Below, piece by piece: positions 11,565-22,392 of a stretch of DNA of 64,000 nt; position 1 is the stretch's first letter; every line of letters starts with the position of its first letter. Below the pieces are notes generated by a model. That model was not told the DNA's origin. It did no database searches and saw only the letters and a program-made list of their open reading frames with translations. The stretch covers positions 610,388-674,387 of the forward strand of contig MU130157.1 of NCBI GenBank assembly GCA_015039465.1, in the 5' to 3' direction. The stretch is from Phlegmacium glaucopus (taxonomy: Eukaryota; Basidiomycota; Agaricomycetes; Agaricales; Cortinariaceae). The position numbers and the translations under genes are program-made.

Positions 11565-14500
11565 TTCGTTACAAGGCCTAGTTCGCTCGCGAAATGTTTG
11601 ACTTTCGTAGATGGGAGAGCTTTCGTCAATGCGTCGGCCACCATTTCGTCGGTAGGGCAATAGATTAAACGTAGACAGCCTTCTTCAATAATCCAGCGAA
11701 TAAAGTGATAACAAATGTCGATGTGTTTTGTATGTGCGTGAAACTGATGCTCTTTTGTAAGTGATATGGCAGATTGGTTATCGCAGAACAAGGTCGTCGT
11801 GTCGAGTTGGATGCCGAAAACCTGTAGGATAAGGGATCGCAGCCAGAGCGCTTCCTTCGTCGCGTACGTAGCTGCAATGTATTCGCTCTCGGTGGTCAAC
11901 AACAAGATTATCTCTTGACATTTCACACTCCAGGAGACCGCACCGCCATTAATGATAAATGCATATCCTGATATTGCCTTTCGATCCTCAGCCATACTTC
12001 CATCTGCATCAACATACCCCTGCAGCTCCTTTTGCTGACCTCCGTATCCTAACCACAACTCGCGAGTTCCCTTTAAGTAGCGAAAGACTCTCTTCACGGC
12101 TTCCCAGTGAGGCAGTCCAGGTTTTGTGTTGAATCGAGAGACGGTCTGTACAGCAAAGCAGATATCAGGACGGGTGCCGAGCGAGGCATACATAAGTGAG
12201 CCAACGGCCTCATGGTAAGGGATATTTCGCATCTGAGCGAATTCCTCAGTAGTGGAGGGTGACTGAGCAGTGGTAAGACGAGTATTCGGATCCATTGGAG
12301 TTGACACTGGTTTCAAGTCCTCGAAGCCATAGCGTCGCAAGATTGAGTCAAGGTAGGATTTCTGAGATAGCAAGATTCGTCGTTCCTCGCGAATTCGGCA
12401 TACTTCAATTCCTAGTATCCAGTGGAGTTCGCCTAGGTCCGTTATTTTGACGTGTTTTGCGACTTCATCCTTGAATCTCTCGATCAACAACACACTTTTT
12501 CCCACAATCGAGCAATCATCCACATGCACCAACACCACGATCAACACGTCCGTTTTTTCACACCTCCTGAAAAACACCGCTTGGTCTACCTCGCTCCTCG
12601 AAAACCCTAACTTCGTCATGATTCCAACTAACTTCTGATACCACCTTCGCCCCAACTGCTTTAATCCATATAAGGTTTTCCTCAGCCTGCAAACTTTGAT
12701 TTCTCCGTTTATTCCTTCCTCTGCGTACCCTGGTGGTTGTCGCATGAAGATTATTTCGTCTTCGGTAAGTTCTCCGTTCAAGTAGGCACCTTTGATGTCA
12801 ATCTGACCAGTTTCGTAGTCTTCAGCTGCTGCGAATGCGAGCACTGTTCGAATCGACGTCAGGCGAGCTACTGGCGCATACGTATCAAAGTAGTTGATTC
12901 CCGGAACTTGGGAAAAACCTTGAGCCACGAGGCGAGCCTTGTACCGTATAACATTCCCAGCAGCGTCCTTCTTCGCCCGGAACACCCACTTTGACCCCAC
13001 CACATTTGCTCCTACTGGCAAATCCACCAACTCCCATGTCCCCGTTTCTTTTAGCGTCTTCAACTCCTCCTCAATCGCTTTCTCCCATAATAACCAATCG
13101 GGTTGCAGCTTTGCCTCTTTGAGATTCTGTGGCTCTAACGCTTCGGCACTGCTGACTTCGGCTACGAATGCATGTTCATCTTCGCATTCAGTCATGCTTG
13201 CTGCCCAATCTGCGTCTGGCTGCTGGATTCCAGGTGCGAGTGTCGTTTTATTCCCACTGCTTGACCACATTCCTTTCCCTTGCAACAGATCTGCTACTTT
13301 CTGAGTTGGTTTTCTGACTCTTTTGCTTGGTAATTCGGCATCTGATGGAATTTCCGTGGTTTTGTCGGGTGCATCGTTCAGGATGTTTTCGACAGGTACG
13401 TCAGTCGCAGTTTTGCAACGTTCGAGGGTCTCTTCCTCCTCCTCAAAACAACTGACTGACGAATTGTTATAGGTCACATTTCGTTCGACCGTAACCATCT
13501 TCGTCTCAGGCCAGTAAATCCGGACGCCCTTGGATTCTTCATCTATCCCTAACCAATGTCCTTCTTTAACTCTGCCTCCTAGCTTCGTACCACCCTCTAT
13601 TCGCACATACACCCTCTCTCCCCACTCTCTCAAGCCCTTCAGGCTCGGCTTCTGCCCAAATGCTGCCTCAAAAGGCGTCATTCCATCCACCGCTTTTGTC
13701 GTGGTTCTGTTAAGCAACCACACGACGTGTCTCGCCGCTTCACCCCAGAGAAACTTCGGGAGCCCGCTCACGTGTAATAGCACGCGAATTCTCTCTCCGA
13801 TAGTCCTGTTACAACGTTCAGCTACTCCAGCCTGCTGTGGAGTATCATGGACGTTGAGCTTTTGACGTGTGCCTTTGGACTTCAGATAGTTGATGAACTC
13901 TTCGCCTTGATACTCTCCTCCTCGATCTGTGTTTAACTCTTTTATTTTTGCCCCCATCTGGACCTCTACCCAGGCTTTGTATTGCTTATACGCCTTAGGT
14001 GTTTCGTCTTTGGTCCGGAGCAGATATAAATGCGTTAGGCGGGTTTTATCATCGATGAAGGTGATGTAGTATTTTTTTCCTCCTCGAGATTCGATTGGCG
14101 ACTTTCCCCACAGATCCAAGTGTACCTCATCCCCAAACCCCACTGCTCTCTCCCCATCTCTAACTTTTGGGACCGGTTTCCTGGTTGCCTTGGCATAAAC
14201 ACACGACGCACAGAAGAATTTATTTCCGAACGGCGTATATTTGAGCTGAACTCCGGTGACCATCTTGTCCCTAACGAGTTTCCGAGCGGCATCATAGGAA
14301 ATGTGTCCCATACATCGGTGAAACAGGTCCAAGGTAAGTTTTTCTTCCGCTGCACTCGCTACGCCCTCATCATGCTCCACTTTGTAGACTCGCGTCGACG
14401 TCTTCTGCACCTCTCCAACCACTTCATCATCTGGCCCTCTGATCACACATTTTCCCCCACCAAATTTAGCAGAGAAACCAGCCTCATCAAGTCGCCCAAT

Positions 14501-15844
14501 TGATACGAGCGTATAGCTTACTTTGGCTGAGTATAGGACTTCAGTAAGTCGAAGTTGGGACATGCCATTGCCTCGAGGTATGCTTATCACCAATTCTCCC
14601 TTCCCGGTGGTACTAAACGTCTGTTTATTTGCAGCGCGGAAGTGCCTGGGAACAATATCTTCGAAGGTCTCGAATTGATCGCGATACGGTGAGATATGAT
14701 TCGTGCATCCGGAATCGTATAACTTGGCGACTCCAACGGTTTGGACGGATTCGACTGCGACAAAGACTTCTCCCGACATATCCTTGAACTCCTCTACATC
14801 ATCCACCTCCTCGTTTTCTCGCTCTAACTCCTCCTTTATAGCGGTCTCGAACCAGTCGTCAACATCTCCTCCCACTGACTTCTCAACATCTACCACATCC
14901 ACATTGTCTACAATCTCTTCTGCTGCCCATGCACACTCGTCTTCTGAGTGTACTTCAACAATGTTCGCGGTCGCGGATGGTCCTTCAGCTTTCTGGTTGG
15001 GCTTTTCTTCTGCGTATCGATGAGGATTTCGTCTGGGTTTTCTTGGCTCCTTGCATTCCAAACTGAAATGACCCTTCTCGCCACAATTCCAGCACTCAAT
15101 CTGCTGCTTATCCCGACCCCCTTTTCTTCTTGGCTCATCTGTATTCACCGCTAACGCTTCCTCTTTCTCATCTTCTTTTCCTTTTGCAGATCCCTTCCTC
15201 CTCGACACTCTCAGGCCCTGACGCTCTGCTTCCTGCAACAGCATCGTCATCAACGTGTTTCCATCTATTGGTTGCTGCGTATGATGCATTGTCCAAGTCA
15301 TTTGGGCCAACGCGAAATTGGATAGTGCATCTGGGAGTGACGAAATGATCATTGAAATATAATCTTCATCGCTGATCTTTACTCCCACTTGTGCTAGCTC
15401 CTCCTTCTTCAACCTCAGGTTCCTCAAAAATTCCTTTGCATTCCCCCTCTCTGAACAATGCATCGTCAAAAACTTCACCCTCAACTCCGTCTGCGCGCAC
15501 ATCCCCTTCTGGGTATATTCTCGCACCACCAACTCCCACCTTTCGCGCGTCGTTTCTTTGGAGCATATCTCCATCACAGTTGAATCAGGTAATTGCTGAG
15601 TAAGTAGTGTTTTCGCTGAATATTCATTCTTCTCCCACTGGGTTTTCGCGGCTATTTCTGCAGCAGTCGGTTCACTTGAGAGTGTGGGCGCTAGACAGGA
15701 TCCATTGAAGTGGCCCCAAAAACCCTTCGCCTGGATCGCGTCCTTGAAGCGCACAAAGAAAATGACCCAGTTTGCACCTTCGTCGTCAAGCTTGGGTACA
15801 GTAGACGAGAGTAGGTCAGATAATGATGAGTTGTTTGTAGACAT
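11561..15844 (-). CDS. Ty1/copia Gag-Pol polyprotein, intact
   Basis: ATG 15844 to stop 11561, 1427 codons with no interruption. Order of domains: UBN2-type Gag; CCHC knuckle CWNCGEKGHFSLEC (about 250-265); aspartic protease LYDSGCTNH (about 370); GAG-pre-integrase with H/C residues; integrase catalytic core (DLWGKSP, NTDRGGEYQ, AGVAERCNR); reverse transcriptase (KGAYLNGEL and HVDD, about 1150); RNase H (DADGS, TTESEYIA, FCDNQSA, KHIDICYHF). The pre-integrase to RT order is that of Ty1/copia. The metal-binding aspartates of RT, the integrase acidic residues and the RNase H acidic residues are all present, so it may be functional at the protein level. Its 5' LTR promoter and leader are disrupted, which should impair expression. 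Confidence 0.96.
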   Translation of the reverse strand: MSTNNSSLSDLLSSTVPKLDDEGANWVIFFVRFKDAIQAKGFWGHFNGSCLAPTLSSEPTAAEIAAKTQWEKNEYSAKTLLTQQLPDSTVMEICSKETTRERWELVVREYTQKGMCAQTELRVKFLTMHCSERGNAKEFLRNLRLKKEELAQVGVKISDEDYISMIISSLPDALSNFALAQMTWTMHHTQQPIDGNTLMTMLLQEAERQGLRVSRRKGSAKGKEDEKEEALAVNTDEPRRKGGRDKQQIECWNCGEKGHFSLECKEPRKPRRNPHRYAEEKPNQKAEGPSATANIVEVHSEDECAWAAEEIVDNVDVVDVEKSVGGDVDDWFETAIKEELERENEEVDDVEEFKDMSGEVFVAVESVQTVGVAKLYDSGCTNHISPYRDQFETFEDIVPRHFRAANKQTFSTTGKGELVISIPRGNGMSQLRLTEVLYSAKVSYTLVSIGRLDEAGFSAKFGGGKCVIRGPDDEVVGEVQKTSTRVYKVEHDEGVASAAEEKLTLDLFHRCMGHISYDAARKLVRDKMVTGVQLKYTPFGNKFFCASCVYAKATRKPVPKVRDGERAVGFGDEVHLDLWGKSPIESRGGKKYYITFIDDKTRLTHLYLLRTKDETPKAYKQYKAWVEVQMGAKIKELNTDRGGEYQGEEFINYLKSKGTRQKLNVHDTPQQAGVAERCNRTIGERIRVLLHVSGLPKFLWGEAARHVVWLLNRTTTKAVDGMTPFEAAFGQKPSLKGLREWGERVYVRIEGGTKLGGRVKEGHWLGIDEESKGVRIYWPETKMVTVERNVTYNNSSVSCFEEEEETLERCKTATDVPVENILNDAPDKTTEIPSDAELPSKRVRKPTQKVADLLQGKGMWSSSGNKTTLAPGIQQPDADWAASMTECEDEHAFVAEVSSAEALEPQNLKEAKLQPDWLLWEKAIEEELKTLKETGTWELVDLPVGANVVGSKWVFRAKKDAAGNVIRYKARLVAQGFSQVPGINYFDTYAPVARLTSIRTVLAFAAAEDYETGQIDIKGAYLNGELTEDEIIFMRQPPGYAEEGINGEIKVCRLRKTLYGLKQLGRRWYQKLVGIMTKLGFSRSEVDQAVFFRRCEKTDVLIVVLVHVDDCSIVGKSVLLIERFKDEVAKHVKITDLGELHWILGIEVCRIREERRILLSQKSYLDSILRRYGFEDLKPVSTPMDPNTRLTTAQSPSTTEEFAQMRNIPYHEAVGSLMYASLGTRPDICFAVQTVSRFNTKPGLPHWEAVKRVFRYLKGTRELWLGYGGQQKELQGYVDADGSMAEDRKAISGYAFIINGGAVSWSVKCQEIILLLTTESEYIAATYATKEALWLRSLILQVFGIQLDTTTLFCDNQSAISLTKEHQFHAHTKHIDICYHFIRWIIEEGCLRLIYCPTDEMVADALTKALPSTKVKHFASELGLVTN

Positions 15845-15901
15845 TTCGAACAGAGATATTTCAAGAGAGTGAGGACGGTTAACGAGTTAAGCAAGTAAGA
15901 A

Positions 15902-17531
15902 CTACATCAGCAAAATAGCACACTGCTAGGCTGACTGTAAACACTGGAAAGTGCTAGGGTTGCTAGAAATACTAGGCCTAGTTCTAAAATTTTGTGAAAT
16001 TTTCTCCAGCACTCCAGACAGTTTTGATAGGCCTATCACTTCCATCCCAGAGGGCCAAATATATGTAGTTATTTGAATCAGACAGCTGATGTTACTATAA
16101 AACTTATTAAAAGTGCTCCATAATACATAGACTACTACTCTAAACCACGTCTAATTTAAGTTTCATTTTTTTGGTGTGATCCTTATTTTTTTCCTTAAGT
16201 TCAACAGACCAGCCCTAAACGTGGTCTGTGCACCACATCAAATTACTATATGTGTATGTTCAAGTTCAACAGCGTTCAACATTTACTACCACCATCATCA
16301 CAACCGCCGCCTCACAACCTCCACTCACAACTACGACGCCAAATGGGCACGAGAACGACGACGGACGCCTGGAATGGAATGACGGCGAGGATGGGTGGCA
16401 ACGGATGACAACGACGACAATGACATCTCTACACCTCTCACTGGATGGTATGTTTTTATTTTATTTCTTATCTCACTATATTAATCTTTTAATTACTAGT
16501 GAGAACGATGACTACTAGGCTAGTAACGACTAACAACAACAACAACAACACGGCTAACAACGACGGCGACGAATCTACCCCCCTCGCTAGGGGTTTTTTT
16601 GCTTTGTTTTGTTTTATTTCACTATACACGACAACTAACAACATCAACTAGCAAGAACAACGACATGGCTAACAACGACGGCGACGGCGATGACGGCTCT
16701 ACCCCCTTGCTAGGGTTTTTTTTATTTTTTATTTCTATTTTATTTCTCTATACCAATCTTTTTCTTATTAGCTTCGAACGACCATGACAAACGACAACGA
16801 CTTACCCCTCTTGCTAGGGGGGTTTTTTTTTTTAATTTCACTATACTAACCTTTTGGCTTCGATCAACGATGACTAACAACAACGATGACATGGCTAACA
16901 ACAACAATGGCTCTAACCCCCTCGCTAGGGGATTTTATTTTATTTACTTTTGTTTTATTTCATTATACTAATCTTTTGCTTAATAGCTTTGAATGACCAC
17001 GACGGGCGACAACAACGGCCAACGACAACCCACCACAACATGCAACGACGACATACGCTGTGACGACAACAAATGACGTGTGACGATGACATACGACACA
17101 TACAATGCGACCTGACGACGACACAGGATGGGGATGATGTACGATGACGCGTACGACATACGACGACAACATACGGTGAGGTGTGGTTTGGCTCAGATCT
17201 ATTGGAATTGTTTGCCGTATTTAGTTTAATTATACTGGTAACTGGAACACCTAAGGATACTAGTGTACAGCGGAATAATTATTATCACTTGTGTGCAGTA
17301 CTAGCCTATCTAGTGTGAAAATCAACAAAAGAAAAAAAGAGATTTTGAGAAACTAGTACCAGGGCTCGGTACTAGCTCTAGTTGAGGGGACTGTTACCAG
17401 CAATTTTCTCCACCAGCAGATGTGCTGGATTCGGGCATGTCAACATAGGTCCAGCTAGTGTGCTGGCAAGCTGAAAGGACTGGACTTACTGGCTCCAGCG
17501 ATTCTAGCAGCCTGCCATTTTACTGATGTAG
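15902..17531. mobile_element. 1.6-kb non-autonomous TIR element in the copia leader
   Basis: The ends carry inverted repeats: CTACATCAGCAAAATAGCA at the left (15902) and its near complement ending CTGATGTAG at the right (17531), with two mismatches in 19. The subterminal DNA is rich in CTAG and CCAG words on both sides. No coding frame of interest is inside. Removing it leaves a copia leader of about 160 nt between primer site and ATG, a normal size. No clear target duplication beyond a possible TT/AA is visible, so the superfamily is undetermined. Confidence 0.6.
16430..16990. repeat. Degenerate tandem repeat (about 110-150 bp units)
   Basis: Four to five imperfect units, each with an AACAACGACGGC-like block, a CTACCCCCTCGCTAGGGG palindromic core followed by a T-run, and TTTTATTTCACTATAC. 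GCTAGGGG cores occur near 16585, 16710, 16815 and 16925. Confidence 0.7.
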
Positions 17532-17620
17532 AACAGTTTTTTGTATCAAGACAATTTCTTTGCGACAGTATATCAGTTTCGTTGGCAGGACAAGGGTTTT
17601 TTTTTTTCTTAGTTGCAACG

Positions 17621-17636
17621 GGCGGGGCCCATAACC
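17621..17636 (-). other. Primer binding site of copia element
   Basis: Immediately inside the 5' LTR end the minus strand reads GGTTATGGGCCCCGCC. The first 12 nt equal, as I recall it, the primer binding site of Drosophila copia, which is primed by a half-molecule of initiator tRNA-Met cut in the anticodon arm. This fixes 17637 as the inner end of the 5' LTR. Confidence 0.7.
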
Positions 17637-17687
17637 TGTAAGAACGGGTGATTTATCAAGAAATGAATGTATTCGTTTCGATACTAC
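17637..17687 (-). repeat. Copia 5' LTR, inner fragment
   Basis: 51 bp matching 11285-11335 with one substitution (A to G). Homology ends exactly where the CACTG terminus of the next element begins. Confidence 0.85.
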
Positions 17688-17949
17688 CACTGTAAAAACG
17701 GCCCAGGTTGAAACAGAACCTATAATAGGATGGATTTCAACTTTCAACGTACCATAGGTTGTATTTAGGATGAGTTTTTTCAACCTGATTTTTTAGAATG
17801 AAAATCATACTATTGAAATCATGCTGCCAGAGGTTGATATTCAGTTTTTCGAGAAGCCAAATTAAATCATCCTGAAATCATCCAAATTGAGGATGAATAT
17901 TTAAACACTACAAACGAGTTACGACAGTGGTTTGTGGGTGAAAATTACA

Positions 17950-20900
17950 CTACTCGTTGTCATCACCGACACTGTCATCGTAGATAGCACGCGCGAGGGC
18001 CCCACTTCGGTCGATGATGGCCCATTGCCCGCCTGCTACCTGTGTCTTCACACGACCAACGAGGGCCTGGACACTGGTGATGTCTATGATGTCAAGTGTG
18101 CCCATCACAGAATATAAGTGAATATCTAGTTTTCTCAACTCTGGGTCATCTTTGAGGAGCTTACAACTTCGGATTGCGACCAGAAAAATTGGTTTCTCTG
18201 GCTCAACTCGGGTATCTGTGCATGATGCTGGCCATTTGATGACGAATATATGTTGCAGTTGACCATAGAATGTCTCGCGAATGAAGACCGGCTTGCGTCT
18301 CCTCACTTTTGCATGTTTATCAACCAGCATCTCATACTAAAGTCAATCTAAGTGAGTAACTCGAGTACACATCAATTTGGTGATAGACGACTCACCCGAA
18401 CGAATGTGGCATCCCGTTTGTCAGTTGAGCGCCTCCCGAGAGATGATGTTTGGATTGTATCTCCTTCGTCACTGTCAACTCGGCGGACTTTACCCCATTC
18501 TTCAATAACCACATCCTGCAGCAATTTCCGAATAGCCGTGACAGGGATGTGAAATCGAGTTGAGAGAGCCGTCGCAATGGATTTGAGGACGCCAACTTCA
18601 ATGGCATGTTGGGGGTTACGGGGAGGTAAGAGAATGCATGATGGATCTGGAATAATCATTGCAAGTCCGAGTTTTTTTTAGCCAAACGATGAACACCTTG
18701 AGATCAATCATTACTCACAAGCCTCATGCGAGAATGAGCCCCGTGGAATGGTGTTACGTGGCACACACAATGCCAGTTCCTTCGATAGGTTGTAGAAAGA
18801 CTTGATCTGGGTGAGTTGAGCATCCTCAAGGACATATCGATCAAGTGCCGCAAAGGGAAAACGGCGGCTGCGAATTGCTGGCTTTAGGCGATTACAATAG
18901 CGCTCCATTGGGAAAGCCCAGTAGCACCAAACAGGCCCCATAAACTTGATGCTGTCCGCAATGTGGAGGAGGGCATGGATTGTAACAGGGCAAGTGGACA
19001 ATCAAGTCGCATTGTGTTGGTAATATATGCTGTAGATTAACATTCAGTCACCGGGTAAAATTAGACATGGCCAACAGACTTACTCTTCGTATTCCTGTAC
19101 CCATTTTATAAACCCTTCGCGAATAGTTTCAATCTCTTTGTCAGAAATCTCAAACTGAAGGCACCGGTTCAAGAGAGTGACAAACTTTACAAAATGGTGA
19201 TAATATTGTTGGTGCTGAAAACGATTGCGAAGCAAGACAGGTCCAAGGTAAAGGGTCCAAAAAGACCACATGTCTGCGGTGCATCCAACTTTACTCATCG
19301 CAATATTGGGCACGCGACTGCCATACGCTGATGGAATTGTCAACCCTGATGCTGCAGTTCCCTCACCAATAGCTTCCCAGACAGCTTTCGGTAGTTCATA
19401 GGATTCTTCACCATCGTCGAGGCCCTTAAACTCTCCTGTCCAGAGTAGAATGAGGTTCTTCATGCCGTTTTCCCATATAAGATGCATGAAGTCGTAAGGA
19501 AAGGAGCCAGGGAAAGATAGAGAGTTCAGATAGGAAAGGAGTGGGGTACCTTTGATACCATATGCTTTTGCGAGTTCATTAGCACCAGCGTTTGTTGTGG
19601 CAGCATCTACCTCTGCTGCCTGAGTGAGAAACAAAGAATGGGTTCGCAGGGGTAAATTATTTGGCTGATATTTCTGAATGCGGTTTTGGTCCTTGCAAAC
19701 ATCTGGGTGTGGCGCTTGATTAAGTGGTACATAGTGTGTTGTTGCCCGAACTCCTGGAACCCTGAGACCTTTAATCTCACACATTCGACATGGGCAAAGG
19801 CCGTTGTGACCCTTCATACGCATAATCATTGAGACAGCTGGGATATCCCCAAAAACGACAATAAGGTATGCATGTAGGAGGAAGAGGGTTGCTGTGAGAA
19901 TGTCAAATGCTCGCACTCCGTTTGCAAGACGAAACATCTCTTGAAGAAATGGCCACAAAAATGAATCGCAATCTTGAGGTTTTTTAGGGCCGGGAATGAT
20001 GCCTAATGCAAGGATCTGGTCGACATGAAAGCGTATATCTGGGGGGAGGTTGTAATTGAAGAGGATCAGAGGCCATGCCGTGCTCTTCCTCTTGTTGAAT
20101 GGTGCAAAACCATCTGTTGAAAGACCAAGGGCGACATCGCGGCGATCCGAAAAATATGTGTGATCAAGTTGCTTATGGTTGAGTTTCACCCGTAAATTCC
20201 GTAGCGTAGCATAATGTGATCCATCAAAGACATCTGCAATGATACCATGTTGAGATGTGTAGTCAGCGCGGTACTGCATAGTTGTCGCAACCTTTGAATT
20301 GAGTGCAAAGGCCTTGAGTCGGGGGATGAGTGGTATATATGTAAAAATCTTGCGAGGGGTTCTGCCATCCGCTCGGTATCGATCTTCTTTGCAAAATGGG
20401 CAAATTTTGAGGTCGGCATGAGGCCCAACATAGCAACAGCATGAATTTGGACAGCAGTGGTATAGTTCAGGTTTAAACCCTGACAGGAAGGTGGCTCGTG
20501 AGCGAAGCGTATGCAAAGTTGGAAGAGGCGGATCAGTTTGAAATGCAAGGGGGATTTTTTTGTATGCAGCATCTGTTGTGTGCGTGGTCACCTTATATGA
20601 GAATGCCCGACAGATAGCTCTATCATATTCATCAAGCTTTTCGGCTGCATGTATTCATAAGTAAAGAAATAAATACGGAGTAAGGAAAAATGAACCAATT
20701 TGAGCCGCATCAGCCTCGTATGCTTCACCAAGTCTATCCCATGCTGATAACCCACATTCACGCTCCAATGCATCCCAATCCACGACATCAACTCTGTCAT
20801 CGTCATCATCATCTACCATCTCCGCACCAGAAGTCCCTTCATTCTCCGTATTTTCCAGTTCATCTTCTGACTCTGATAATACTGATGCCCATTGATGCTT

Positions 20901-21260
20901 GACAGGTTTCCTCCAGCGGCTCAAGAGTACCTCATCCACATCACCATCATCCTCTGTGGTGTCAATGGCCATGTTGTTGTCTTCGGACACGGAGAATTGA
21001 CCAGGAGGAGACTGAGGGCTGGCAGGAAGCGAGGGAGGACCTGGAGGAGGGTTAGAGTTGTCTTTGTCTTCCCCATCCGAGTCCGAAAGGCTCTTGAAAA
21101 GAGCTGCTAGGTATGCAGAGCGACGTCTTAATGGGCCTGACTCAGCACTAGTGGTAGCATAGGGTTTTGCAGCCTGCCGGCGATGTTCACGTTCACGTTT
21201 TCGGGGTATGACCTGGTTGCAGCATACACAATGCACATAACCCTTGACCATATCAGACAT
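17950..21260 (-). CDS. CACTA transposase (Tnp2 / Transposase_21 with DUF4218)
   Basis: Multi-exon gene. Exon 1 (21260-20696, MSDMVKGYVHCVCC) encodes a Cys-containing N-terminus and an acidic linker. Exon 2 starts at 20644 after a GTTCAT...GCAG intron and carries the Tnp2 core: CPNSCCCYVG, CPFCKEDRY, LGLSTDGFAPF and CRMCEIKG motifs. Downstream exons encode the DUF4218-like block TIHALLHIADS with WCYWAFPMERYCNRL (near 18990-18720), a linker (18660-18390), and a C-terminal block with GRVKTQVAGGQWAIIDRSG ending at the stop at 17950. The transposase cuts and pastes the element. All major blocks are present without stops in the chosen frames, so it may be intact. Exact junctions between 19080 and 18330 were not all fixed. 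Confidence 0.85.
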
Positions 21261-21363
21261 GAGTTGACAATTTGCGATCAAGAGAAAGGCCAGGTGACTT
21301 GGTTGAGAGCCAAAGTGCATCCGCGTAAAAACACGTGAATTTTGTTGAAATTGAGAAACAGAC

Positions 21364-22392
21364 ATGGATACGCATACAAAAAAAACTTTCCCGTCTTCCA
21401 ATCTCCTCACTATGAGCCCTCCCAAGAATTCTACCACAAACACAACATCAGCCATGCAGAATTCCACTAGTTGTGATGCATCATCAGCGAAAGCAAATGA
21501 ACGGGCAAAACAGAAGGGAACCCCCGCAAGGGCACATACCAAGGAAAATTATCGCAATGCGACAGNNNNNNNNNNNNNNNNNNNNNNNNNNNNNNNNNNN
21601 NNNNNNNNNNNNNNNNNNNNNNNNNNNNNNNNNNNNNNNNNNNNNNNNNNNNNNNNNNNNNNNNNNNNNNNNNNNNNNNNNNNNNNNNNNNNNNNNNNNN
21701 NNNNNNNNNNNNNNNNNNNNNNNNNNNNNNNNNNNNNNNNNNNNNNNNNNNNNNNNNNNNNNNNNNNNNNNNNNNNNNNNNNNNNNNNNNNNNNNNNNNN
21801 NNNNNNNNNNNNNNNNNNNNNNNNNNNNNNNNNNNNNNNNNNNNNNNNNNNNNNNNNNNNNNNNNNNNNNNNNNNNNNNNNNNNNNNNNNNNNNNNNNNN
21901 NNNNNNNNNNNNNNNNNNNNNNNNNNNNNNNNNNNNNNNNNNNNNNNNNNNNNNNNNNNNNNNNNNNNNNNNNNNNNNNNNNNNNNNNNNNNNNNNNNNN
22001 NNNNNNNNNNNNNNNNNNNNNNNNNNNNNNNNNNNNNNNNNNNNNNNNNNNNNNNNNNNNNNNNNNNNNNNNNNNNNNNNNNNNNNNNNNNNNNNNNNNN
22101 NNNNNNNNNNNNNNNNNNNNNNNNNNNNNNNNNNNNNNNNNNNNNNNNNNNNNNNNNNNNNNNNNNNNNNNNNNNNNNNNNNNNNNNNNNNNNNNNNNNN
22201 NNNNNNNNNNNNNNNNNNNNNNNNNNNNNNNNNNNNNNNNNNNNNNNNNNNNNNNNNNNNNNNNNNNNNNNNNNNNNNNNNNNNNNNNNNNNNACGAATG
22301 AAGAAATTAATGTGCGTTGGAAAGTGTCTGTAATTTTTCGGTATCAGCATGAAATGACTATTTTGGGTCATCATATACATGAACTCATGTGA
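21364..22392 (+). CDS. Second CACTA gene, divergent, interrupted by assembly gap
   Basis: ATG 21364 starts about 100 bp from the transposase start, on the opposite strand. The visible N-terminus is Ser/Thr-rich with a basic KANERAKQKG stretch. After the 728 unknown bases, the end reads VRWKVSVIFRYQHEM and stops at 22392. Whether the two parts belong to one frame cannot be known. CACTA elements often carry a second gene (TnpA-like) next to the transposase, which is the analogy used here. No domain was recognised. Confidence 0.35.
   Translation: MDTHTKKTFPSSNLLTMSPPKNSTTNTTSAMQNSTSCDASSAKANERAKQKGTPARAHTKENYRNATXXXXXXXXXXXXXXXXXXXXXXXXXXXXXXXXXXXXXXXXXXXXXXXXXXXXXXXXXXXXXXXXXXXXXXXXXXXXXXXXXXXXXXXXXXXXXXXXXXXXXXXXXXXXXXXXXXXXXXXXXXXXXXXXXXXXXXXXXXXXXXXXXXXXXXXXXXXXXXXXXXXXXXXXXXXXXXXXXXXXXXXXXXXXXXXXXXXXXXXXXXXXXXXXXXXXXXXXXXXXXXXXXXXXXXXXXXXXXXXXXXXTNEEINVRWKVSVIFRYQHEMTILGHHIHELM
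21566..22293. other. Assembly gap (728 N)
   Basis: A run of N. It lies in repetitive DNA, so the distance may be only nominal, and flanking joins should be treated with caution. Confidence 0.99.
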
